Assembly (NCBI GenBank): GCA_016931695.1
Contig: JAFGEI010000160.1
Location: forward strand, 1-58,632
DNA: 58,632 nt
Reading direction: 5' to 3'
DNA from: Anaerolineae bacterium
Lineage (GTDB): Bacteria; Chloroflexota; Anaerolineae; B4-G1; DUEL01
How positions within the stretch are numbered: position 1 is the first letter of the stretch; every line of letters starts with the position of its first letter. Position numbers and translations under genes: made by a program. Below are positions 44,556-51,895 of this stretch, piece by piece. The notes below the pieces were generated by a model. It saw only the letters and a program-made list of their open reading frames with translations, was not told the origin of the DNA and ran no database searches.

Positions 44556-44699
44556 GTAACTGCTCAGCCGGTCGCCCCTACCAAGTCCGGAAAGGGGGAG
44601 AATGTGGATGTTGTGGGCAGCAAAGCCGCCCGCAACACCCACATCCTCCCCCCTTCTCCAGCGCGGGAGAGCATCTAGGCGGGCAGCCTGAGCAGTTAC
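44556..44699. repeat. Large hairpin element with 12-bp inverted ends
   Basis: GTAACTGCTCAG (44556-44567) and CTGAGCAGTTAC (44688-44699) are perfect inverted repeats. Inside, GGGGGAGAATGTGGATG (44594 on) through TGGGC pairs over about 25 bp, with two or three mismatches, with GCCCGCAACACCCACATCC and the following C-run. On the minus strand it would fall in the 5' leader of the giant gene, so it may be a structured leader or a small mobile palindrome. Confidence 0.65.
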
Positions 44700-44738
44700 T
44701 GTTCTGGGCCAATTGGGCAGGAGATATGCCTTGTGTCT

Positions 44739-44767
44739 AGTATAGCACAACCCACTGTTGTAATCAA
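44739..44767 (-). promoter_or_regulatory. Promoter of giant surface-protein gene
   Basis: On the minus strand TTGATT (44767-44762) and TATACT (44744-44739) are separated by 17 bases. Transcription would start near 44732, giving a leader of about 280 bases that includes the 44556-44699 hairpin. Confidence 0.65.
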
Positions 44768-45114
44768 GCACACGGCAATTCTGTGCCTGCCTGGTAACTG
44801 CTCGGACTGCTGTTTGGCCTATCGGATCGAGTACCAGCCTTGGGTGCTCTCCCACGGCAGGAGAGTGACGAGATAGGGGTCTCGCGGCCGGCGGAGCAAC
44901 TGGTGACAGTTGCCCGGGCAGTTACATTGACTGGTGGTTATAAGGGGATGCAGCTTGTGAGGCCGCAGTCACAGGTGCACTGCCGGTATGCCAAAGCTGG
45001 CGGGCGCAAAGCGCGGGTACGCAGCGCTGGCTGAGTCGTTGCGACAATGGGTGATCGACAGGGCAACAACCGCCGACACCCGCTGCCGCCCCTGGTCCAA
45101 GATCCGCCGGATGC

Positions 45115-45729
45115 CTAGGAGACGTCGACTCCCAGCACCTTGCTGACGCTGTCCAGCAGGTCTTTGGGTCCAAAGGGCTTGGTGACGTAATCGTCGACCT
45201 TGGCAATGTGCAGGCCGAGCACCTTGTCGATGCTCTGGGCCTTGGCTGTCACGACGATCACCGGAGCGCTGCGGATCACTGTATCCGGCTCATCACGGAC
45301 GATTTGGGCCTGGCTGTCAAAGCGGCTCTTGATCCCGCGCAGTACAGCCTGCTTGGCCTCGTCGGTGATGTGTACAAAGCGCAGGATAATCTGGCCCGGT
45401 TCAGACTTGGGGATGACCGTCACGTCGGCCGTGTATTCAGAGAACAATTCCTGGATATCCGCTTCCTGTGGGGTTTTCTGGGGGTCAAAATGGATCTCCA
45501 GCAACCAGGCGCTCTTGAGCGCGTGATAGACTTCCCATCCGTCCATGTCGGGCATCATCAGGTCCAGTAGCACCAGGTCAGGCTCGACCTGCCGGGCTGT
45601 ACGTAACCCCTCTCGGCCTCCTACAGCGCCGATGAGTTCGAATCCCTTCCGTCCCAGGATCAGTCGCACCAGGTCGATCATCTCTGGTTCGTCTTCTATG
45701 CAAACAACGGTCTTGCGTGTTTCGGACAT
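45115..45729 (-). CDS. Response regulator receiver protein with inserted domain
   Basis: 204 residues. A CheY-like receiver is recognisable in two halves: residues 1-74 with the acidic pair Glu12-Asp13 and phospho-acceptor Asp56 (LVLLDLMMPDMDGWEV), and residues 156-204 with Thr161 (PVIVVTAKAQS) and Lys184 (DDYVTKPFG). Between helix 3 and strand 4, where ordinary receivers have about five to ten residues, lies an insertion of about 80 residues (75-155) with alternating strand and helix character (WLLEIHFDPQ; QIILRFVHITDEAKQAVLRG). No output domain. All phosphorylation residues are kept. ATG with GGAGG 6-7 bases upstream; its own promoter diverges from that of the Tad operon. No histidine kinase is adjacent. 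Confidence 0.88.
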   Translation of the reverse strand: MSETRKTVVCIEDEPEMIDLVRLILGRKGFELIGAVGGREGLRTARQVEPDLVLLDLMMPDMDGWEVYHALKSAWLLEIHFDPQKTPQEADIQELFSEYTADVTVIPKSEPGQIILRFVHITDEAKQAVLRGIKSRFDSQAQIVRDEPDTVIRSAPVIVVTAKAQSIDKVLGLHIAKVDDYVTKPFGPKDLLDSVSKVLGVDVS

Positions 45730-45765
45730 ACAGACCTCCTTCCCGCCTAATCACATTCCGGTTCT

Positions 45766-45793
45766 AGTTTACCACATCTGTGGGTCAAGTCAA
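45766..45793 (-). promoter_or_regulatory. Promoter of split response regulator
   Basis: Minus-strand TTGACT (45793-45788) and TAAACT (45771-45766), 16-base spacer, about 35 bases before the ribosome binding site. It is divergent from the Tad-operon promoter at 45862. Confidence 0.6.
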
Positions 45794-45861
45794 ACGGAAT
45801 GGGCGGGATGATTGTGTCAATTGGGTTACAAAATCGATCAGTTGTCCTTTCTCGAAACAGC

Positions 45862-45889
45862 TTGACAAATTCGAAACTCTGGGTATAAT
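45862..45889 (+). promoter_or_regulatory. Strong sigma-A-type promoter ahead of Tad operon
   Basis: TTGACA (45862-45867) and TATAAT (45884-45889), 16-base spacer, both perfect. Predicted start near 45896. The next gene begins at 46072, and two terminator-like hairpins lie in between. Confidence 0.85.
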
Positions 45890-45911
45890 GATATTACAAT
45901 TGAGACGTTGG

Positions 45912-45950
45912 CTGGAAGGATGCACGAGCGGTTTCCTTCCAGTTTTTTTT
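45912..45950 (+). terminator. Leader terminator 1
   Basis: CTGGAAGGA (45912-45920) pairs with TCCTTCCAG (45934-45942), 9 bp, followed at once by eight T residues (45943-45950). The form is that of a rho-independent terminator acting on the plus strand only, about 55 bases after the predicted transcription start. Confidence 0.8.
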
Positions 45951-45976
45951 CTCGACGTCGGATATCGCGCCACGTA

Positions 45977-46014
45977 GGCCAGACCCATTACCACCTGGGG
46001 GTTTGGCCTTTTTT
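45977..46014 (+). terminator. Leader terminator 2
   Basis: GGCCAGACCC (45977-45986) pairs with GGGTTTGGCC (45999-46008) over 10 bp with one G-T pair, followed by six T residues (46009-46014). It is the second terminator-like hairpin between the promoter and the first gene of the operon. Confidence 0.8.
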
Positions 46015-46071
46015 GTCGACTCCCCGGCCCTCTTGGGCCGACATCGCAGCAATACAATGGAGGTAGGGAGA

Positions 46072-49000
46072 ATGAAGACGACGGATAATCTGTCCAAGAT
46101 TGCCTCTGGCATCACGGTTGGCCTGCTCATCCTCGTAAGCGTGTGGGGGACCATCCCCGATTCAGCCCAGGCTGCTTTACCCCCCTCACGCTGTTCCCAG
46201 AACAGCATTCTCTGCGTGACGATGAACGGCATGGGATGCGATGCCAACATCTGCAACGCCTGTTACTCTAGCATCCAGGCGGCAGTGGAGGTGACCAACC
46301 CTGGCGACCAGGTCCGCGTGGCAGCGGGGCTTTACCGCGAAATGGTCGAGACCAAGTCGTACGTCGTGCGGGTCCAGCAAAGCATCTTTCTCCTGGGCGG
46401 GTATGTCACTGACAACTGGCTCGTGCCTGACCCGGCGGCGAATCCCACGATCCTCGACGCAATGGAGGAAGGGCGAGTGTTGTGGGTCCAGGACACCCAG
46501 CCGACGGATCGTCCTACCGGCTCGATCACGGTCACGGTAAGCGGTTTCCACCTTACCCGCGGCAGCGCGCTGGGGCTCGGCGGCGGCGACGGGGTCGACG
46601 CTGGCGGGGGGCTCTATGTGCTCAGCAGCACCTTGACGCTCAACGACTGCTGGGTCTATGACAACGAGGCCGGAAACGAGCTAGCTGGCATCGGCGGCGG
46701 CGTATATGCGGCCGGCAGCACGTTGTCGCTGAGCAACTTGCACGTTTACAGCAACACCGCTGCTGTCGGCGGGGGGTTGTTCGCCGTCGCGAGCGACCTC
46801 GACGTCTACAGCAGCACCTTCGAGGCCAACGAGGCCCTGGCCGGGGATGGCGGGGGAATCGGGCTGGCGCGCAGCCCGGCGACGATCGCCCACAGTGCGG
46901 TCAGCGCCAACGCCGCGGCGTTCCACGGCGGGGGGATCGCCGCGCTGGAAGGCACGCTTGGGCTGCTGGACAGCCGGGTCTATAGCAACACCGCAGGGGT
47001 GAACGGCGGGGGCGTGTATGCCTGGCACAGCAGCGATTTCTCGCTTGCCGGCAGCGTCGTCACCGGGAACCAGGCAGGGCAGTTGGGCGGCGGCCTGTCT
47101 GTCGATGCCGCACCTGTCAACGTCAGTAGCAGCGTCGTTGACAGCAACCATGCCGCGCTGGGTGGCGGGCTGTACCTCAGCCAAAGCACCGGCTCGATCG
47201 ACCACAACCGCATTGCCAACAATCAGGCCCAGGCCGAGGGCGGCGGGTTCTACGTCTATGGGTCGGACAGCGTTGTGGAGGACAATGAGGTCGTCAGCAA
47301 CACGGCTGTCCTGTGGGGTGGCGGGCTCGTGGTCGATGCAGGGACTGCCATCTTGCGGCGGAACGGCGTCTCGGGCAACAGCGCGCAGCAGGATGGCGGG
47401 GGGATCGTGCTATGGGAGAGTGCGGCGACGTTGCGCCGCAACCGGGTGACAGGGAACGTCGCCGGGCAGAGCGGCGGGGGGCTGTACGCTTACCGCAGCG
47501 AGTTGTGGACGCAGAACGGCGTCGTCGCGGACAACCAGGCCGCTGTCGCTGGCTGCGGCGTGGTCCTGATCGATTCGCCGGCACGCCTGTTGCACGACAC
47601 CATCGCGCACAACGGGGCAGGGTCTGCTATCGGCCTGTACGCCGACGGGGGGACGACGGCGTGGCTCACCAATACCATCGTCGTCAGCCAGGCAGTGGGC
47701 GTCTATGCCACAGCCAATGCGAGCGTTGCCGTCGACGGCGTGCTGTGGTGGGGCAACGGGGCCGACAGCGGCGGATTGGGCAGCGTGGTCGTGACGCGCG
47801 AGGTCAGCGGGCCGCCCTGTTTCGAAGTGGGCGGCTATCACATCACCCGGCTCTCGGCGGCCCGCGACCGGGCGGTGGAGAGCGGGCTGTCCACTGACCT
47901 CGACGGGGACCCCCGGCCCGTCGGACCCCGGCCCGACCTGGGGGCGGACGAGTACCCCTGGGGGGCAAGCCTGGAGCCGGACGTGGTAGTCGAGGTGTTC
48001 CCAGGCCAGGTGGTGACCCATCTTCACCAGTTGACCAACCTCAGCGCCTACTCCGATACCTACAGCCTGACTCTGCAGGCCGATTGGCCGGGCGGCATCT
48101 ATGGCCCCATCACCCGCACGCTGCTGCCGGGGATTGGCGCGCCGGTCGTGGTGACGGTGAGCGTGCCGGCCGGGGCGCTGAGCGGGACGGTGATGGCAGC
48201 GGCGGTGACGGCTGCTTCCTGGAACGAGCCGGGGCTGTCGGCGACGGCCCGCGAAACGCACACCGTCGGGATGACCGGGACGGCGACGCTGGGGCCAGAC
48301 CGGGAGAGCCTGGCCTACCCCGGCGAGACGGTGGTCTATGCCTTCACCCTGACCAATGGGGCCAACATTTCCCAGGCGTTCACCTTGACGGCAGGTTCCG
48401 ATTTCACCGTAACGATTGTGCCCTCCGTCGTCAGCCTGCCGCCTTTCAGCCAGGCCGCGGTCACGGCGACGCTGCAGGTGCCCGGCGGCGCGCTCAGCGG
48501 GACGGTCGACGCTGGCGTCGTCACGGCGCTGGGGGAGATAGGCGGCCTGGTCAGCGCCCGGATGACGACGACGGTGGGCCTGACCGGGACGGTGGCGCTG
48601 GGGCCCGACCGGGCGGCCACGGTGGGGCCGGGCAGCGTGGTCGTCTACACCCACACTTTGTCCAATGAGGCCAACGTCACCCAGGCGGTCGGGCTGGAGG
48701 TCAGCACCCCGGCGGAAGGCTTCTCGATGACCCTCTCGCCGCCGGAAGCGATCCTGCCCCCATTCGCACAAACGACGATCAGCCTCACCGTCCACGTCGC
48801 GCGGCATCCTGACCCGCTGGGCCGGGCGGTGCTGCTGGCCGTGGGCAGCGTAACCGGCACGGCGACGGCGATCGACACGACGACGGTGCGCTGGGCTGTC
48901 TACCTGCCGCTGCTGCAGCGGGACTATCCGCTCTACGAGCTGGTGGGGGACGCGCCCGACGTTTGCCCCGGCTACCCAATCTCGGTGCGGGTTCGGCAGT

Positions 49001-49296
49001 ACGGCGAGGATTTCGACCACGCCAACGACAACGACTGGTATGCCTTTGGCGCGGAAGCGGGGCGGATTTACGCCGTCGACACTTTCGACCTGGGGCCGCT
49101 GGCCGACACGGTCTTGTTCCTCTACGACGTCGACTGCGCCACGCTGCTGGCTTCCAACGACGACTGCTCGCCCGGCGATCCCCGCTCCTGCCTGACCTGG
49201 CAGGCCCCGGCGGACGGGACGTACCACCTGCTGGTGCGGCACTATGACTGGGCGCAGTACGGTGCAGGGACAGAGTACACGTTGTACGTCAGGTAG
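46072..49296 (+). CDS. Secreted beta-helix protein with PPC domain, first gene of Tad operon
   Basis: 1074 residues. Sec signal peptide with likely cleavage after PDSAQA (about residue 34). A right-handed beta-helix follows (about 50-625, many GGG-[IL]-Y/F rungs such as DAGGGLYVLSS and DGGGIVLWES), then a D-L-G-A-D-E-Y motif and three about 100-residue Ig-like repeats (about 640-930, PGETVVYAFTLTN.., GALSGTV). A linker WAVYLPLLQRD precedes a C-terminal pre-peptidase (PPC) domain of about 120 residues ending at the stop. Its repeats resemble those of the giant protein at 31556. ATG 46072 has GGAGG and AGGGAG upstream; an earlier in-frame start would lie within the second leader terminator. The next gene begins 9 bases later, so it is cotranscribed with the Tad genes. 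Likely cell-surface or exported; function unknown. Confidence 0.87.
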   Translation: MKTTDNLSKIASGITVGLLILVSVWGTIPDSAQAALPPSRCSQNSILCVTMNGMGCDANICNACYSSIQAAVEVTNPGDQVRVAAGLYREMVETKSYVVRVQQSIFLLGGYVTDNWLVPDPAANPTILDAMEEGRVLWVQDTQPTDRPTGSITVTVSGFHLTRGSALGLGGGDGVDAGGGLYVLSSTLTLNDCWVYDNEAGNELAGIGGGVYAAGSTLSLSNLHVYSNTAAVGGGLFAVASDLDVYSSTFEANEALAGDGGGIGLARSPATIAHSAVSANAAAFHGGGIAALEGTLGLLDSRVYSNTAGVNGGGVYAWHSSDFSLAGSVVTGNQAGQLGGGLSVDAAPVNVSSSVVDSNHAALGGGLYLSQSTGSIDHNRIANNQAQAEGGGFYVYGSDSVVEDNEVVSNTAVLWGGGLVVDAGTAILRRNGVSGNSAQQDGGGIVLWESAATLRRNRVTGNVAGQSGGGLYAYRSELWTQNGVVADNQAAVAGCGVVLIDSPARLLHDTIAHNGAGSAIGLYADGGTTAWLTNTIVVSQAVGVYATANASVAVDGVLWWGNGADSGGLGSVVVTREVSGPPCFEVGGYHITRLSAARDRAVESGLSTDLDGDPRPVGPRPDLGADEYPWGASLEPDVVVEVFPGQVVTHLHQLTNLSAYSDTYSLTLQADWPGGIYGPITRTLLPGIGAPVVVTVSVPAGALSGTVMAAAVTAASWNEPGLSATARETHTVGMTGTATLGPDRESLAYPGETVVYAFTLTNGANISQAFTLTAGSDFTVTIVPSVVSLPPFSQAAVTATLQVPGGALSGTVDAGVVTALGEIGGLVSARMTTTVGLTGTVALGPDRAATVGPGSVVVYTHTLSNEANVTQAVGLEVSTPAEGFSMTLSPPEAILPPFAQTTISLTVHVARHPDPLGRAVLLAVGSVTGTATAIDTTTVRWAVYLPLLQRDYPLYELVGDAPDVCPGYPISVRVRQYGEDFDHANDNDWYAFGAEAGRIYAVDTFDLGPLADTVLFLYDVDCATLLASNDDCSPGDPRSCLTWQAPADGTYHLLVRHYDWAQYGAGTEYTLYVR

Positions 49297-49305
49297 GGAG
49301 GACGG

Positions 49306-50343
49306 GTGCGGGGAAGATTTGCTTTCTGGCTGCCGGGCTTGGTAGCGGCAATTGTGCTGGCAACGGCTGCGGGCGTTTCCGCTGGCGGCGTCGTGCTGAA
49401 ACCGACGCCTGCCCCGACGCCGACGGCTGTGCTGCCGACCGCCACGCCCCTTCCAACGGACACCCCGGTACCGACGGACACCTCACTGCCGCCCCCGGTA
49501 CCGACGGACACCCCACTGCCACCCCCGCCACCGACGCACACACCACAGCCAACGCCGGTTCCAGCGACGGACACGCCGCAACCGCCGCCAACGCAACCCC
49601 CACCCACGGCAGCCCCGGCGGTCGTTACGGTCGTTGCCCCGACCCGGGCCGCAGCGCCGACGGCGACCGTCGTGTTGACGCCGACGGCGACCGCTACGCC
49701 GACGCCGGGCGGAGCGTTCGAGGGGCGAAGCGTCCCTGAAACGCCGGGCTTTGGCGAGAGCAGCAGCAGCGGCACGAATCCCGCCCCCGTTTTCACGGGG
49801 GTGAGCACCTGGTTCCGCGCTCTGCCGTCCTGGGCGCTCCCGGCTGGCGGCGCTGCGGTCGCGGTGGCCTTTGCCGCCTGGCTCATCGCCCGCTTCGTCC
49901 ACTACACCGGGCGCGACCTCCAGGCCAAGCAGCGGATGATCGCAGAGTCGGAAGCGACGCGGCTGGAGGAGCGGCGGCGGGAGGTCGAGGCGGTGCTGGT
50001 TTCGCAGAAGGACTGGCAGCGGTTGGCGAGCCAGGTCATTGCCGACGCGCTGGGCCGGGCGGTGCAGCTCGACCCGGAGATTCCGCCGCGCGTGGGCGGC
50101 AAGCCAGCGCCCTATTTCACCGTTGCGTCGCGCGACGGGACGCGCTACACCTTCACCACCGACGTCGCGGCGCTGCAGGCGGTGGGCCTGCTCAAGAAGC
50201 GGGCAAAGCCGCGCCGGATCGGCTCGCCGGTGGAGCCGGGGCTGATCTGGCGGCACCTGGCCGAGACGTGGCTGCGGGAAGCGGGTGAGGTCGTCCCGGC
50301 GGTGCCCAGGGAGGCGGAGTGGTTCCTGGTGGTGGTGAAATGA
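49306..50343 (+). CDS. Membrane-anchored protein with Pro/Thr-rich linker
   Basis: 345 residues. An N-terminal hydrophobic segment (about 5-27, signal or anchor) is followed by a low-complexity Pro/Thr-rich stretch (about 30-150, PTPTAVLPTATPLPTDTPV-like repeats), a second span near 178-198 (LPAGGAAVAVAFAAWLIARF) and a charged, probably coiled-coil and cytoplasmic region (QAKQRMIAESEATRLEERRR). The rest (about 230-345) is soluble with no fold I recognise. The layout suggests a wall-spanning anchor linking an outside part to a cytoplasmic domain. GTG start with AGGGAGGA upstream; the stop overlaps the next start (ATGA). The Thr/Pro region is a likely glycosylation target. Confidence 0.8.
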   Translation: MRGRFAFWLPGLVAAIVLATAAGVSAGGVVLKPTPAPTPTAVLPTATPLPTDTPVPTDTSLPPPVPTDTPLPPPPPTHTPQPTPVPATDTPQPPPTQPPPTAAPAVVTVVAPTRAAAPTATVVLTPTATATPTPGGAFEGRSVPETPGFGESSSSGTNPAPVFTGVSTWFRALPSWALPAGGAAVAVAFAAWLIARFVHYTGRDLQAKQRMIAESEATRLEERRREVEAVLVSQKDWQRLASQVIADALGRAVQLDPEIPPRVGGKPAPYFTVASRDGTRYTFTTDVAALQAVGLLKKRAKPRRIGSPVEPGLIWRHLAETWLREAGEVVPAVPREAEWFLVVVK

Positions 50344-50993
50344 AGCGCCGCGCGCTCCGCTACGGCCCGCTGGCGCTGGCGGCGCTGGTGGCCCTGTTGG
50401 GGTTACGGGTTTCAGGGTTTCAGGTTCCAGGTCGCGTTGAACCCGAAACCTGGAACCTGAAACCGGCAGCTATTGTGCCGGGCGGGTCATTTGAGGCAGG
50501 GAGCAGGCCGGGAGGACCGATTGCAAAACATCACGGCGCGTTGTCGACTGGGGAACTCGCCGGCCTGTTACCCCTGGCTGAGGGCGGGGCCGCCGTTCAG
50601 GAGGGAGAGTGCGAGGCGGTGAACGAGATGCTGCTGAGGCTCTCTGAACAGGCGGCTGTTCTCACCGGGGGATTGGCGATGGTCGACGCGGAGGAACGCG
50701 CCCTCCAGGCGCACGGCGCTGCTTGGCAGGTGCGCATCCTGGCCAGGCGCGCCGCACACATTGCACGCGGGACGCCTGCTTGCGCGGGTGACGAACTGGG
50801 CGGAGTGCTGGCCGACCTGGCCGACGCGCTGGCGGATTACGCGGCAGGCGACGCGACGGCGCTGGTGCGCGTCCAGGCCGCCTCGGCCCGCAACGCCGCG
50901 TTACGAGAACAGTACACATCCTGCGCGATCACGCAATACGCAATACGCAATACGCAATACGTAATACGCAATACAAATGGAGATAACCCATGA
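50340..50993 (+). CDS. Unassigned 217-residue exported or anchored protein
   Basis: Begins at the ATG overlapping the previous stop. A hydrophobic stretch (residues about 8-25, YGPLALAALVALLGLRVSG) suggests an anchor or signal. Residues 26-42 are encoded by a perfect 16-bp inverted repeat, and the C-terminal residues by a 7-bp tandem repeat (TQYAIRNTQYVIRNT). The middle (about 60-190) is helical and Ala-rich with two or three cysteines. No family recognised. Its stop overlaps the start of the CpaB gene by 4 bases. The unusual ends look like recent sequence gain, not functional domains. Confidence 0.72.
   Translation: MKRRALRYGPLALAALVALLGLRVSGFQVPGRVEPETWNLKPAAIVPGGSFEAGSRPGGPIAKHHGALSTGELAGLLPLAEGGAAVQEGECEAVNEMLLRLSEQAAVLTGGLAMVDAEERALQAHGAAWQVRILARRAAHIARGTPACAGDELGGVLADLADALADYAAGDATALVRVQAASARNAALREQYTSCAITQYAIRNTQYVIRNTNGDNP
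50416..50464. repeat. 16-bp perfect inverted repeat inside a reading frame
   Basis: GGTTTCAGGTTCCAGG (50416-50431) and its exact complement (50449-50464) with a 17-base loop lie within the N-terminal codons of the 50340 gene. The same GGTTTCAGGTT/AACCTGAAACC sequence occurs at 58351-58418 and, degenerate, at about 55750. Confidence 0.8.
50931..50974 (+). repeat. 7-bp tandem repeat, six units, at gene junction
   Basis: Six consecutive copies of ACGCAAT (the fifth is ACGTAAT) from 50931 to 50972 lie in the 3' end of the 50340 gene, 16 bases before the start of the CpaB gene. Because the unit is 7 bp, any change in copy number would shift the reading frame. Degenerate copies recur at 51901-51928. 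Confidence 0.85.
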
Positions 50994-51895
50994 AAACACG
51001 CTTGCCCTTGATTATCCTTGGCATCGCCCTGGCGCTGGTGGTGACGGTCGTCATCTTTGTTGTCATCAAGGTCGGGCGCGGCACGCCGGTCGACCTGCCG
51101 GTGGCCGTCGCCGACATCCCGCCGGACACGGCCCTCGACCCGTCGATGTTCCGCCTGCAGCAAGTGCGCGGCCTCGACCGCAGCACGCTGGAGTCAACCG
51201 TCGAGGCGGACGAGTTCGCCGCCGTCGTCGGCCACGAGACGCTGGAGATGGTCCACGCCGGTTCGCCGCTGTTGTGGGCCGCCGTCGATCCCGAACAGCA
51301 GGCCCACCTCACCCTGGCCCTGTCCGACCCGGCGCACCTGGTCTACCCGCTGCCGGTGACCGCCGACCAGGTGGGCGATTTCCTGGCGGCGGGCGATTAC
51401 GTCGACGTGATCTTTACGCTGGGCCGGGTCGCGGCGCAGGAGATGGTACACGTCGAGGCGTGGGAGTACGACGGCCCGGCGCCGCCTGGCCTGTGCCGGT
51501 CGGGTACCGTCACCGCCACATCGGCGCTGTGCCCCGGCGACCCGCTGAGCTACACCACCCTCCTGCACCTGCCGCTGGCCAAGGTCGTGCTGGCCGACGC
51601 GCGCGTGATGCGGGTGGAGCGGGAGGTGATCCGCTCGGCCTCGACCAGCTACGGGATGGGCACGGACGAGGAGGAGAGCCGCCCGCGCACGACCGAGGGC
51701 GAGATCATCCGCATCTACCTGGAGCTGGACCGGGAGCAGGCGGAAATCTTGAGCTTTGCCCTGCACAACGGGGCGCTGAACCTGCCCGCCCGCGCCGTCC
51801 CCGCCGGTGGGGCGAGCGAAGGGTTCACCTGGGAGGACTTTCAGGAGCTATTCTTCCAGGGCCGGCCGGAGGCGGAACTGCGAGGCGAAGAATGA
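50990..51895 (+). CDS. cpaB: CpaB-like Tad pilus assembly protein (SAF domain)
   Basis: 301 residues. One N-terminal span (about 5-27), then an SAF-like beta-clip domain (VAVADIPPDTALDPSMFRLQ, residues about 38-57) and the CpaB/RcpC core (VTADQVGDFLAAGDYVDVIF; VVLADARVMRVE). CpaB proteins help assemble Flp pili at the membrane; in diderms they work with the secretin, which is not seen here. Start ATG overlaps the previous stop (ATGA). The C-terminal about 60 residues (ELDREQAEILSFALHNGALN) match the family. Stop overlaps the next start. Confidence 0.87.
   Translation: MKTRLPLIILGIALALVVTVVIFVVIKVGRGTPVDLPVAVADIPPDTALDPSMFRLQQVRGLDRSTLESTVEADEFAAVVGHETLEMVHAGSPLLWAAVDPEQQAHLTLALSDPAHLVYPLPVTADQVGDFLAAGDYVDVIFTLGRVAAQEMVHVEAWEYDGPAPPGLCRSGTVTATSALCPGDPLSYTTLLHLPLAKVVLADARVMRVEREVIRSASTSYGMGTDEEESRPRTTEGEIIRIYLELDREQAEILSFALHNGALNLPARAVPAGGASEGFTWEDFQELFFQGRPEAELRGEE

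Larger units (their letters stand above)
44450..45114. other. Repeat-rich intergenic region upstream of giant gene
   Basis: 665 bases with no supported gene. It contains the leader and promoter of the giant gene, a large hairpin element (44556-44699), and further copies of a GTAACTGCTC-like motif at 44793-44805 and, inverted, at 44916-44925. From 44930 to 45110 short frames on the plus strand weakly resemble a transposase zinc-ribbon but are broken by stops; I do not call a pseudogene. Confidence 0.5.

Noticed and set aside
44930-45110. Possible remnant of a transposase zinc-ribbon
   Set aside because: Weak similarity (Cys, Arg and Gln-Arg-Trp spacing) falls in different frames with stops between them; no inverted ends or further transposase sequence.
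45896-46071. c-di-GMP riboswitch ahead of the Tad operon
   Set aside because: The conserved GACGCAAAGCC-type core is absent and too little RNA precedes the first terminator.
50931-50974. CRISPR-like array
   Set aside because: Units are 7 bp and contiguous with no spacers; it is a simple tandem repeat.
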